Shown here one piece after another: positions 47,101 to 55,309 of a stretch of DNA of 64,000 nucleotides; position 1 is the stretch's first letter, and every line of letters starts with the position of its first letter. The notes under the pieces are model-generated. The model was given only the letters and a program-made list of their open reading frames with translations, ran no database searches and had not been told where the DNA came from. Origin of the DNA: Myroides sp. WP-1 (lineage in GTDB: Bacteria; Bacteroidota; Bacteroidia; Flavobacteriales; Flavobacteriaceae); contig NZ_JACHTC010000013.1 in assembly GCF_014145635.1 (NCBI RefSeq), positions 45,928 through 109,927 on the forward strand, in the 5' to 3' direction. Made by a program: the position numbers and the translations under genes.

Positions 47101-49858
47101 CTAAAAGACCTAGTGCACTATTGGTTTTATCAATAATACGAACTGATTTATAAGCACTTGTCGGTGTAATTGCTAAATAGGTACGACCTAATTTATCCAA
47201 AACAACTCTAATTTTCCCATTGCTAGTAGAAGAAGATGTTGCAAGTGTTCCGGCATTTAAAATGATTGCTCCTTGAGCGTCTTTCACTTCAACTTCAAAA
47301 TCGTGATTGCCAAATACCAATCCATTCAATACACCAGAAAGCAAATTCCCTAAGCTTCCGCCCAGTAACTTGTTCAATTCAGTATCTTCAAAATCCACGC
47401 GAACATAAGAAGTTGTATTTGCTGGCACAGGAGCATTATATCCTAATTCTACTGACCCTTCATACTTATTTCCAAGTCCCAATAAAATACCTGATCCTGA
47501 TTGCAATGTTGCATAAGAGTCAAAATTATCGTCAAATAAGTTTTCGATATCATTGGCATTACTAGCTCCCAGTAATTGAGTTGCACAAACAGGTGCGATA
47601 AAAGGAGAAGCTGTGCTTATTTCAGGACAAGTAGAACCAACTCGTTTTACATCATACAAGCGAATACTTGATACAAGTGATGCACTTACTGTTGTTCCTA
47701 CTTGAATTTCAACGCGATCAAAGGTTTGCGCTGTATCAAAAGTCAAGGTTTGAATACCCCCCGACTGAAGTAAATTCAACGCATTGAGATTGTTAATCAA
47801 TCCTTGTTGAAGCGTGAATGATTCTCTTTGTTGGTCACCTAAGAAGGTAACTATTTTATAACCACCTAATAATTCTAAAGACAATAAACTAGGTGAATTC
47901 AATTGCAAACGAACCTTTAATTGGTCTCCCGTTTGAGAAGGTTTACTAAAATAAATTGCTTGTTTCACTAAACCAAGAACAGAAACAGTACCCGTACTAA
48001 TTTCAGCATATTGAGATGAATTATCGCTAATTGCATAGTATGGATTAGTTACTCCTGCTCCATTTAATTCTCCAACATTCACGGTCAATCCACTTTGATT
48101 ATACGAAGTAAACTGTGGAGGGAAACAAGGGTCTGCTCCTATTTCGCGACACATATTATACACCTTTAAATCGCGTATTTCTCCATTTGGAATACCAGAT
48201 ACTTTGTTGGTAATCTTGATACTTTTATACGCTTGATTGGGTGTAACAGCAAGATAATATCTTCCAATTTTATCCTGAACAACGGCCATTTTTCCTCCAG
48301 TTGTTGAATTGAAACCATTGTTGCTGATTGTATGAGCAATCGGAGAAGGATTAGTTCCATCAAAAACATCTACTTCAAAGTAGTGATTGCCAATTAACAA
48401 TCCTGCTACATTGTCAATTAATTGACCTAACGTTCCGCCTAATAACTTACTTATAATTTCTGGTTCCATATCTATGCGGATATAAGAAGTTGTATAAGCC
48501 GGTACCACAGACGGATAAGCCATGTGAATCATTCCATTAGAAGGCAGTGAAGACAGAAGAGAACCCGTGTTGGCATAAAGCGTTGCATAGGTTTCATTAT
48601 TGTTATCGATAACATTCGTTGCAAAATTAACATTTTCAAAATCAACCAACGACGTAGCACAACTTGATGTTTCAAATGGCACTTGAGTTGGAGACGGAAT
48701 AGTTACATTCGGATTGGTACAAGGTATACCATCATAACGTTCTACATCATAAATTTGAACAGAAGATCCTAAAAGTGTCACACCCACAGGTGCATTCAAT
48801 CGCACTTCTACTTTATCAAATGCTTTACCAGGAGCAATAGTCACAGTAACAGCCTCTCCATTACCTAGTAAATCCAAAAGATTTGTTCCCTTGAGGATTC
48901 CACCATCTAATGGCATTCGATATACTTCTTCCTCCTCATTCCAAGCCACTAACTCAATAGAGCCTAAGAGTTTAAGATTTAAAACGTTGTTTCCTTTTGT
49001 TGCAGCTAATTTCACATTAACTGTTCCTGTTTCGGAAGTCTTATCAGCAAAGTAAAAAAATTGAGATAGACGTCCAGCCACATTTAGATCTAATAAACTC
49101 GCAGCTTTCAAACTAGAAAAACTATCAAGGTCATTGTCAATTGCATCAGATAGGGTTCCATTTCCTACAGGTAAAACAGTTAGGTTAAGTCCACCTCCAT
49201 CAAATGAAGTCCCGATGGGTTTGCCACAAGCAGACGGACTATCAGCATAGGTAAAAGCACTAAAAATATCAAGATATTTCTTTGATCCTAAGCCTAATAA
49301 TGCAGCACCTGTTCTATTTTGAATATAGATTCGGTCATAAGCCTCCGTTGGAGTAATAGCGATATACTTAATTCCGCCAAGTCCCTCAATAACTTTTGAT
49401 TGTCCACTATTAGCAACTAACGCATCTTTACTATCTGTTGTTAGAACAGGCGTATTTCCCATTCTTGCTTCGACAGCAAACTCTTGCTCACCAGCAAGAA
49501 CGATCTGCAAAAGAGAAGACAGTAAATTGCCTAATGACCCGCCTAACAAAGCATCAAGGATCTGTCCTTCCGATGCGATTCTAATATAAGAGGTTTGATT
49601 TGCTGGTACTACGGAAGGAAACTTAAGGATCAACGTGCTATCATATGCACCAAGTCCAAGAGCTAACCCTGAAGAAGCTTCCATATGAGCAAAACTAGCA
49701 TTGTCTATCAACGCATAACTAGGATTTCCCGTATTAGAAGAAGATACTACTTCATTCACAAGTATTTTGCTTTGCCCATAACCTTGGGTCAATGGCACAA
49801 AAAGTACCAGAAGAATTAATGTCCTCATCCAGGAGGAAATTGTAATTTTCTCTTTCAT
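44186..49858 (-). CDS. Giant modular exported surface protein
   Basis: The start is set at the ATG 49858, where MKEKITISSWMRTLILLVLFV begins a signal peptide; a longer frame to 49942 has no such signal. The 1890-residue protein holds three copies of a module pair of about 355 residues (anchors LLGGSLGNLLS near 49535, 48430 and 47360, each followed by a YLAITPT-type segment and a second jelly-roll-like half). A DUF11-like segment (near 46520-46200), Ig/PKD-like domains (near 46090-45560) and further discoidin-like modules follow, then a cysteine-containing tail. No T9SS signal is recognised. Adhesin or filament scaffold is inferred. Confidence 0.82.
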   Translation of the reverse strand: MKEKITISSWMRTLILLVLFVPLTQGYGQSKILVNEVVSSSNTGNPSYALIDNASFAHMEASSGLALGLGAYDSTLILKFPSVVPANQTSYIRIASEGQILDALLGGSLGNLLSSLLQIVLAGEQEFAVEARMGNTPVLTTDSKDALVANSGQSKVIEGLGGIKYIAITPTEAYDRIYIQNRTGAALLGLGSKKYLDIFSAFTYADSPSACGKPIGTSFDGGGLNLTVLPVGNGTLSDAIDNDLDSFSSLKAASLLDLNVAGRLSQFFYFADKTSETGTVNVKLAATKGNNVLNLKLLGSIELVAWNEEEEVYRMPLDGGILKGTNLLDLLGNGEAVTVTIAPGKAFDKVEVRLNAPVGVTLLGSSVQIYDVERYDGIPCTNPNVTIPSPTQVPFETSSCATSLVDFENVNFATNVIDNNNETYATLYANTGSLLSSLPSNGMIHMAYPSVVPAYTTSYIRIDMEPEIISKLLGGTLGQLIDNVAGLLIGNHYFEVDVFDGTNPSPIAHTISNNGFNSTTGGKMAVVQDKIGRYYLAVTPNQAYKSIKITNKVSGIPNGEIRDLKVYNMCREIGADPCFPPQFTSYNQSGLTVNVGELNGAGVTNPYYAISDNSSQYAEISTGTVSVLGLVKQAIYFSKPSQTGDQLKVRLQLNSPSLLSLELLGGYKIVTFLGDQQRESFTLQQGLINNLNALNLLQSGGIQTLTFDTAQTFDRVEIQVGTTVSASLVSSIRLYDVKRVGSTCPEISTASPFIAPVCATQLLGASNANDIENLFDDNFDSYATLQSGSGILLGLGNKYEGSVELGYNAPVPANTTSYVRVDFEDTELNKLLGGSLGNLLSGVLNGLVFGNHDFEVEVKDAQGAIILNAGTLATSSSTSNGKIRVVLDKLGRTYLAITPTSAYKSVRIIDKTNSALGLLAQPNSMSVYGMCYETASDACVAPFATSFEYEGVSLDVTDLSGGGVQYPERAIDTNSTHGSQMSLGTINVGGSVKQWFYFNSLSEIEDVANIRLKTGTGAIAVPLLEKLEIKAYRGDTFVDQLNWDNGLLGGTEVANLLGTGSIVDIPFKPNGQYDRISVGLKSMVNVGVLSALEIYKVERLCSPYGSDQNLVSWKSYKVNGSASTNSVSGGEQIEYTIHVKNVGATTVNNFAVSDRLPIGTSFYSVLQGRLSDDGKSVLYDFAGTMTPGNEQRFVFTVNVDPTLEGILQIKNTAFTKEAGSIISYPSYPPIDNTNPIEPDLTKNPGTIIQVTHTTALPKAIITSDHANAVCPDTEFTLDSNKGPAEADAYQWYVDGQAIDATMAGSTNPNYGKEKTLTTNYPGSYTVVYTKGVEVSVESDPFVVTQSPAPVIEFSSSQRINVTIPRDQNAVTVTLPTATVVGGNGTIKWYNHNAVEFAGTSIEFTTPGVYTLTVVATSGNGCESFENVMITVYDDSLCPPTIERVYARGSSSWGSIITGGVSGTENTIDGDPTTYSTLTTGIGLLGIGTVWQNIYFEEEVAAGTPVTIKLGKQYSGLMLAGGISVLGLDADGNTIGTLKSVQGGLLDLLAADNVIEFTFVPSDKNGPKKYKGVRVSQGSLLSVAQLAKVFHVYYTKNVSAFSPTYCEPVSDNVHPAVLDVLHGVQDLGLGVASATASVTSPWNAVDGNLETFAQISRGVAVLNAASLTVVFKQQAMPGDKLHIVTEVPGNPILSLELIKGYTIQRYLGDQKVGDEIDGTNGAQILDLKLLGLGYSNKYKMIIKEIDQPFDRVKISYGSVVGVLGDFTKIYEVTVAPRIDVGIDIEEEYLDICQGGILTINAEDNCSTYEVYTEETGGTPVPTEGLNNFRLPYHLPEYQDELPEGAGFGPKYSVVYVQTYRNGCVVGRRLPIRVILKNCSVKSNLNVTQKIK

Positions 49859-51005
49859 GTGTTGTGTGTTAAACATAATATTTTTGAATTTCTTAGGTTG
49901 TAAGGTGTATATGTTCGCACGACAACAATGTGCTAAGCACATTGGTCATCCATAAAAGATCTACTAAAAGTATAGAATAAGAGGTTCCCTAATACAACTG
50001 TGTATAGGGAGTAAAAAATGCAACAAAGCTTGAGCATAGCTTCACAATACTATGCCCAGTCTTTTTTTCGATTTGCTGCTTTCTGTTCACTCAGCCCAAG
50101 CGAACAGAAAACTTGGTGTTATTCATTTTTTTTTTCGATCGATCCTGCGTAGCTTTCAAGCATCCCACTTAAAATATCTACAGAAATACAAGTTGTCTCT
50201 TCTTATAGGTCTTTTTTTGTTTTTCACACTTTTTAGTCGTAAAACTTCTAAAATTCACTCAGCCCAAGTAAATTATTAGAAAACTATTAAAAAGTACTTT
50301 ATACTTATAAATACGTATTTTTTTTACGTCTTTTTTTCGCTTTTATACAATTTTAGAAGTAAAAGGTATAAATATATTTTCATTATTTTACACAATTATG
50401 TATAAAATCCATACAAAAATAATCAATAATATGAACATAATAAACCTTTTATAGAATATAAATACAAAATAAACAAACTAAAATATTGCATATAAAGTCA
50501 AAATTTATAAAAATAAAAACCAGTCCTGAATTAATAAAAGTTAATCTTAAATGAAAAGAATATTAAAAAAGTTAATAAGTAGATATTATTCTCATTTCAT
50601 TCTTTTTTCAAAACACTTTCTTAAGATTAACTCCAAAATCAGTTATTTTAAACAGACATTAAACGCATCAAAAATCAAACAAAAAACAGAAAAATTATCG
50701 CTCTTATATTCGACAAAAATTTGGACAAATGCAGATTATACAACACTTAACGGTACTTTCTCTCCGTCAATTACACCGCGCTCTTTTTTAAGATGCAAAA
50801 ACAAATCGACCGAAGCATTTAATTCGCATTTTGTCACTTTAAAAGAATAAAAAAAAGTTAAAAAAAAAATGTCTCCTTTTTCTAATTTATATACTTTCTA
50901 AATAGAAGACTATTGTATCTCTTATTGAGAATGCAACGCATAAACGACTAAACATTTTATCGCTTTCTCAAGAATCCTTACATTTGGCAAAAGACTACTA
51001 TACAT
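49859..51005. other. 1.15-kb AT-rich intergenic region upstream of the surface-protein operon
   Basis: It holds a bulged hairpin in the giant gene's leader (49986-50010, TCCCTA/TAGGGA arms), a near-consensus box (TACTTTTA on the minus strand near 49965), a 14-bp direct repeat (TCACTCAGCCCAAG, near 50087 and 50255) and very AT-rich sequence. A 99-codon frame at 50551-50850 has biased, low-complexity composition and no domain and was not called. The right end carries the promoter of the enoyl-CoA hydratase gene. Confidence 0.55.
50979..50986 (+). promoter_or_regulatory. -7 box (TACATTTG) for the enoyl-CoA hydratase gene
   Basis: Exact TAnnTTTG match 20 bases before the ATG at 51006. Confidence 0.5.
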
Positions 51006-51767
51006 ATGGAAACAAACGCTTATATAAAAACCGCTACAGCGGATAAAATTGCGACAATTACCTTTTACAGCGCGGCTAGTAACTCTTTTCCAAGTACGTT
51101 ACTGGATGAATTAACTCATACAATCACGGAGTTAAGCGCTTCTACAGCCATTACGACTATTATCCTACAAAGCGAAGGAACGGGAGCTTTTTGTGCTGGA
51201 GCATCTTTTGATGAATTACTCTCTATTCAAGACAAAGCAACAGGAAAAAAATTCTTTTCTGGTTTTGCCAATGTGATTAATGCTATGCGTAAAAGTCCTA
51301 AATTATTCATTGGGCGTATTCATGGAAAAACAGTTGGCGGCGGTGTTGGATTAGCAGCTTCATGCGATTATTGTTTTGCAACAGAGCATGCATCGATCAA
51401 ACTATCGGAACTAGCTATTGGAATTGGACCTTTTGTTATCGAACCAGCAGTATCGAGAAAAATAGGAAAAACTGCTTTCACCTCTATGTCTTTAGCTGCT
51501 CACGAATGGAAAACTGCATCTTGGGCGCAGCAACACGGTCTATATGACGAGGTGTATGATACTATTGACCGTTTAGACTTAGAACTGCAAACTTTTGCGC
51601 AACGCGTTAGTGCATACAACCCCGAGGCTATCACTGAAATGAAAAACATTTTTTGGGAAGGAACGGCAAACTGGGATCAACTACTAACAGAACGCGCTGA
51701 GATTTCTGGTCGATTAGTTTTATCAGAATTCACAATAAATGCTTTAAATTCTTTCAAGAAAAAATAA
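51006..51767 (+). CDS. Enoyl-CoA hydratase/isomerase family protein
   Basis: This 253-residue crotonase-fold protein has the oxyanion-hole segments GAFCAGASFDELL and HGKTVGGGVGLAASCDY. Members hydrate or isomerise acyl-CoA double bonds. The position of the classical catalytic glutamates is not clear (ELAIGIGPFVIEPAV), so the exact reaction is open. The closing helix is normal. Single gene with its own promoter box and terminator-like hairpin. Confidence 0.88.
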   Translation: METNAYIKTATADKIATITFYSAASNSFPSTLLDELTHTITELSASTAITTIILQSEGTGAFCAGASFDELLSIQDKATGKKFFSGFANVINAMRKSPKLFIGRIHGKTVGGGVGLAASCDYCFATEHASIKLSELAIGIGPFVIEPAVSRKIGKTAFTSMSLAAHEWKTASWAQQHGLYDEVYDTIDRLDLELQTFAQRVSAYNPEAITEMKNIFWEGTANWDQLLTERAEISGRLVLSEFTINALNSFKKK

Positions 51768-51777
51768 CAAAATAGTT

Positions 51778-51814
51778 AAAAAATACACGATTTACTATTA
51801 AGTCGTGTATTTGC
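51778..51814 (+). terminator. Terminator-like hairpin after the enoyl-CoA hydratase gene
   Basis: AAATACACGA pairs with TCGTGTATTT, extended by three further pairs around a six-base loop. The T-run is weak (TTGCTTATC), so efficiency is uncertain. Confidence 0.55.
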
Positions 51815-51819
51815 TTATC

Positions 51820-51827
51820 TATCTTTG
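51820..51827 (+). promoter_or_regulatory. -7 box (TATCTTTG) just before an exported-protein gene
   Basis: Exact TAnnTTTG match that ends 8 bases before the ATG at 51836; the transcript would be almost leaderless. Confidence 0.5.
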
Positions 51828-51835
51828 AGGAAAAA

Positions 51836-52615
51836 ATGAAAAGCAAAATTTTAATTTTAACTCTATTCCTCTCCCTATTATACCCCTTTCTTAGTGCCGC
51901 TCAGTCTACAAATACAGCTGATGAATCCTATTTCTTTAATCACTTATCTATCTCAGCAGGACTTAGCACCCTCGGATTTACAGCCGAACTCACTACACCA
52001 ATTAGCCATAAGCTATTCTTACGTGCCGGGATTAACACATTCCACTACAACACCAAAACACATGCTGTTCAACTGAATGATCCTTACGGTTTACTTCATC
52101 ATACCTTTGGTCAGGATGTGTCTTATCTAATGAGAGGACAAGCCAAAAACACACATGGCCATGTTGTTCTCGATTTTTATCCTTTACAAAAAGGATTGCT
52201 CTACTTCAGTACGGGACTATACTTTGGACGAACCATATTAAGTGCGCATGGAATTATTGCTAATAGTGATGGCACACCTGCTCAATCACGATGGCCTTCT
52301 GACTGGCCAACCCTAGCCTTCAACAACCAAAAACTAGACATCATTAATGGACGACTTGATGGCGAACTTATTTTAGGAAATTTCGTCAAACCCTATTTCG
52401 GTTTTGGTTTAGGTAGAGCGATCCCAAAAAAGCGATTAGGTGTAAAAATAGAAATGGGACTCCTATTCTCAGGCGACTATGTCATCAAACAAAATGGACA
52501 TCGATTAGATCAAACACTGAAGAAGGAACACAACTTTGAAGCGGCTGATTCGTACTTAAATTGGTTCCGATTCTATCCTATTGCAAAAGCACAACTCACC
52601 TATCGCCTCTTTTAA
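51836..52615 (+). CDS. Exported outer-membrane-like protein
   Basis: The 259-residue protein has a signal peptide (about 1-22, SLLYPFLSAAQS) and a body rich in alternating hydrophobic segments, with glycine-aromatic turns (YFGFGLGRAIPKKR) and a final strand AQLTYRLF. This fits a small outer-membrane barrel. No domain is recognised. It is preceded by a -7 box at 51820. Confidence 0.75.
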   Translation: MKSKILILTLFLSLLYPFLSAAQSTNTADESYFFNHLSISAGLSTLGFTAELTTPISHKLFLRAGINTFHYNTKTHAVQLNDPYGLLHHTFGQDVSYLMRGQAKNTHGHVVLDFYPLQKGLLYFSTGLYFGRTILSAHGIIANSDGTPAQSRWPSDWPTLAFNNQKLDIINGRLDGELILGNFVKPYFGFGLGRAIPKKRLGVKIEMGLLFSGDYVIKQNGHRLDQTLKKEHNFEAADSYLNWFRFYPIAKAQLTYRLF

Positions 52616-52674
52616 TTTCGCAATGCTGAGTTAAAACCAACCAAAAGAAAGGACGAGTGCACTCATTTTTTGAC

Positions 52675-52682
52675 TACCTTTG
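52675..52682 (+). promoter_or_regulatory. -7 box (TACCTTTG) for queD-lpxH
   Basis: Exact TAnnTTTG match ending 15 bases before the ATG at 52698. A possible TTG start codon at 52680 lies inside the box, which favours the downstream ATG. Confidence 0.55.
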
Positions 52683-52697
52683 TCAAAATTTTTGGTT

Positions 52698-53150
52698 ATG
52701 TCTAAAATTAGAATTACAAAACAATTCACCTTTGAAACGGGTCATGCTTTATACGGCTATGATGGTAAATGTCGCAATGTACACGGACACAGTTATAAAC
52801 TTGGTGTTACAGTAATTGGCACACCTATTACAGATGCTGCACATGTAAAGTTTGGAATGGTGATTGATTTCAGTGATCTAAAAAAAATAGTAAAGGAAGA
52901 AATTGTAGATGTATTTGATCACGCTACTGTATTCAATCAAAACACCCCCCATGTTGAATTAGCACAAGAACTAAAAGAACGTGGTCATCACGTTATTTTA
53001 GTTGACTATCAACCAACAAGTGAGAATATGGTTATTGACTTTGCTAACAAGATAAAAAGTCGTTTACCTGAGAACATCGCCTTGTATTCCCTGCGTTTAC
53101 AAGAGACAGAATCTTCTTATGCGGAATGGTTTCAATCTGATAATTTATAA
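52698..53150 (+). CDS. queD: 6-carboxy-5,6,7,8-tetrahydropterin synthase family protein
   Basis: The start is the ATG 52698, because the upstream TTG lies within the promoter box. The 150-residue enzyme has His16 (ETGHALYG), His29 and His31 (CRNVHGHSY) as zinc ligands, the catalytic Cys25 in GKCRN, and a later glutamate in LRLQETESSYAEW. QueD makes a precursor of queuosine; the same fold also includes PTPS and FolE-like roles. The lpxH-like gene follows after 12 bases. Confidence 0.9.
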   Translation: MSKIRITKQFTFETGHALYGYDGKCRNVHGHSYKLGVTVIGTPITDAAHVKFGMVIDFSDLKKIVKEEIVDVFDHATVFNQNTPHVELAQELKERGHHVILVDYQPTSENMVIDFANKIKSRLPENIALYSLRLQETESSYAEWFQSDNL

Positions 53151-53162
53151 GTTTAAGTTAAG

Positions 53163-53933
53163 GTGAGTTTTACAATTGATACAACAAAGGGAATTTACTT
53201 TGCCTCGGATCAACATTTCGGAGCCCCCACCCGTGAAAAGAGTTTACCACGAGAAAAAGTTTTTCTCTCTTGGCTAAACGAAAAGGAAGCGGATATGGGA
53301 GCCTTATTCATTCTCGGAGATCTTTTCGATTTCTGGTTTGAATATAAAACGGTTGTTCCTAAGGGATTTGTACGCATATTGGGCAAATTAGCCGAATTAA
53401 AAGACAAAGGGATTCCGATCTATTTCTTTGTGGGAAACCACGATCTATGGATGAATGACTATTTCCAAACAGAATTAGGCATTCCCGTTTTTCACGAACC
53501 ACAAGTTTTTACCATTAATGGTAAACGTTTTTTTATTGGTCATGGCGATGGTCTAGGACCTGGTGATCTGGGCTATAAACGCATGAAAAAAGTGTTTACC
53601 AATAAATTCTCTAAATGGTTGTTCAATTGGTTACATCCAGATATTGGCGTACGTCTTGGACAGTACCTATCTGTTAAAAACAAATTGATTTCTGGTGATG
53701 AAGATGTTACTTTTTTAGGGGAAGACAAAGAATGGTTGGTGCTTTATGCCAAGCGAAAGCTAGAAAGTCAACACTATGATTACTTCATTTTTGGACACCG
53801 CCATTTACCGATGGTCATTGACCTGAATGAACAATCTAAATACATTAACCTCGGAGATTGGATTCACTATTTTACGTATGGTTACTTTGATGGAGAATTC
53901 CATCTTGAAAAATATAAAAAGCCTCAATATTGA
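53163..53933 (+). CDS. lpxH: UDP-2,3-diacylglucosamine diphosphatase (LpxH-like)
   Basis: This 256-residue calcineurin-like phosphoesterase cleaves UDP-diacylglucosamine in lipid A synthesis. Metal-binding motifs: SDQHFG (Asp16, His18), LGDLFDFW, FVGNHDLWM, GHGDGLG and FGHRHLP. A GTG start is used (53163); no ATG lies close upstream. The last codons overlap the stem of the terminator at 53916-53943. It is cotranscribed with queD. Confidence 0.9.
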   Translation: MSFTIDTTKGIYFASDQHFGAPTREKSLPREKVFLSWLNEKEADMGALFILGDLFDFWFEYKTVVPKGFVRILGKLAELKDKGIPIYFFVGNHDLWMNDYFQTELGIPVFHEPQVFTINGKRFFIGHGDGLGPGDLGYKRMKKVFTNKFSKWLFNWLHPDIGVRLGQYLSVKNKLISGDEDVTFLGEDKEWLVLYAKRKLESQHYDYFIFGHRHLPMVIDLNEQSKYINLGDWIHYFTYGYFDGEFHLEKYKKPQY

Positions 53934-53943
53934 GGCTTTTTTT
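53916..53943. terminator. Bidirectional terminator overlapping the lpxH stop codon
   Basis: AAAAAGCCTCAATATTGAGG is a near-perfect palindrome followed by CTTTTTTT. The left arm includes the last sense codons and the stop codon of lpxH. T-runs on both strands let it also serve the converging HTTM gene. Confidence 0.85.
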
Positions 53944-53978
53944 GTGATCAGTGATCAGTGATCGATTATCAGTGATCG
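53944..53978. repeat. Heptanucleotide tandem repeat (about five units)
   Basis: GTGATCA, GTGATCA, GTGATCG, ATTATCA and GTGATCG follow each other directly after the lpxH terminator. Such short heptamers between genes may be prone to slippage; no role is apparent. Confidence 0.7.
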
Positions 53979-53998
53979 GTAAGTTCATCTTTTCTTTT

Positions 53999-55309
53999 CT
54001 AAAACGGTTTATCTAAAATCCAAGGACTGTGACTAAAATAATTCCATGGAACACTAGCTAAATCAACATTTTCATCAACATAACGGCTGTATTCTCTACC
54101 ATTAATAGACACCCAACTATCAGCATAAACGGCCACTTCTTTACCTTGAGCGGCATATTCTTTTTTGATGCGTTGTGCCATTTGCCATATCATATCAGAA
54201 GTATTCAAACGCGCATCTTGTTTACGAGTCAACACTCCATGTGTTGAATACAAAAAGCGCTCTCCAGTTTTTTTGTCTTCTACAAAATAGGATGTATACC
54301 CTGACCTAGAACGCAACATCATGCGCCAGCTTAGGCGATGAGCCTCATCTGTCCATAGAATATCGCCTTCAATAAAATGTTGTCTTAGTGGCAGTGCAAA
54401 TTGAAAAAACATAAAAACGGCCAAGAAACCTAAAACAGGTTTACTCAATTGAGGCGTTGTAAAGCGTTCACTTGTATCTATTGCTGATTTTTTCTTTAAG
54501 AAGATGCGTCTAATTTGATCTGACGGATAAAAGAACAGGGCAAATGTCAACGCAAAATAAGGGAAAATCCCAATGTGTAGGGTTGCTGAATTAAACAAAT
54601 GAAAAATCAGAGAAGCGATTAACCCTAAAGTACGCGTTCGTTTCCAGAGCAAAGCGGGTACAATTAATCCATCAAATATGATTCCCAGGTAAGCAATAAT
54701 TAAATAAAACTCTTTTTGCGTAAATACATTTTTAAAAACATCGGGTATATTGGCCGATTGATACATTAATTCAGTAAAAGTACCATCCAACCAATCAGGA
54801 TAAAATTTAGCTATTGTTCCATAAATATACAGCACACTAACCTGGAAAATAAAAATCCAATTAAAATAAAGAGGCATTGCATGCTCTTCTTTTACTCGAT
54901 TCGCTTTCACATCTAAGGATTTATACGATGCGGCAGGGAGAAAACACATGTACACACAAATAATCATCAACAGATAATAGTGATTGTTGTAGGATGTTTT
55001 CTGAATAAAATAGGCTCCAGCCCACAAAAGGGTCAGTAGTGGCATAGACCATTTATAACGATATCCCAGCATCACGGCCAAAGAGGCCAATCCCATCACA
55101 AAGAAATAGACATACATTTGCGGGCCAACAAGCACTTGCAAAAAGTCCATGTAAATATGGGAAAAGGTAAAATTTACATCCACAAGGTTTTCTCTTACCC
55201 AACCTGTGGCAATAGCACCAAAGGATTCACAGGCAAACAAAAAACCAAAAAAGATTCTAAATATAATTAAAGGGGCGTTATCAACGGGTTGCAGGGCTTT
55301 TTTCCACAT
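53999..55309 (-). CDS. HTTM domain membrane protein (gamma-carboxylase-like)
   Basis: The ATG at 55309 is preferred to an upstream TTG. About 436 residues with multiple transmembrane helices (residues 1-290) and the horizontally transferred transmembrane (HTTM) features RIFFGFLFACES and FNSATLHIGIFPYFALTFALFFYP. A C-terminal soluble part carries LSWRMMLRSRSG. HTTM is the catalytic core of vitamin K-dependent gamma-carboxylases, but no bacterial reaction is established here. Its start overlaps the end of ribF by 29 bases. Confidence 0.83.
   Translation of the reverse strand: MWKKALQPVDNAPLIIFRIFFGFLFACESFGAIATGWVRENLVDVNFTFSHIYMDFLQVLVGPQMYVYFFVMGLASLAVMLGYRYKWSMPLLTLLWAGAYFIQKTSYNNHYYLLMIICVYMCFLPAASYKSLDVKANRVKEEHAMPLYFNWIFIFQVSVLYIYGTIAKFYPDWLDGTFTELMYQSANIPDVFKNVFTQKEFYLIIAYLGIIFDGLIVPALLWKRTRTLGLIASLIFHLFNSATLHIGIFPYFALTFALFFYPSDQIRRIFLKKKSAIDTSERFTTPQLSKPVLGFLAVFMFFQFALPLRQHFIEGDILWTDEAHRLSWRMMLRSRSGYTSYFVEDKKTGERFLYSTHGVLTRKQDARLNTSDMIWQMAQRIKKEYAAQGKEVAVYADSWVSINGREYSRYVDENVDLASVPWNYFSHSPWILDKPF

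Noticed and set aside
49858..49942. Longer N-terminus of the giant surface protein (start at 49942)
   Set aside because: The added residues (MCLAHCC...) are not signal-like; the signal peptide begins at the ATG 49858.
50551..50850. 99-codon open frame in the AT-rich intergenic region
   Set aside because: Lysine/serine-rich low-complexity translation, no domain, no promoter box near the start, and the base composition matches the surrounding non-coding DNA.
52680..52697. Upstream TTG start for queD
   Set aside because: The codon lies inside the predicted -7 promoter box and the family start fits the ATG 52698.
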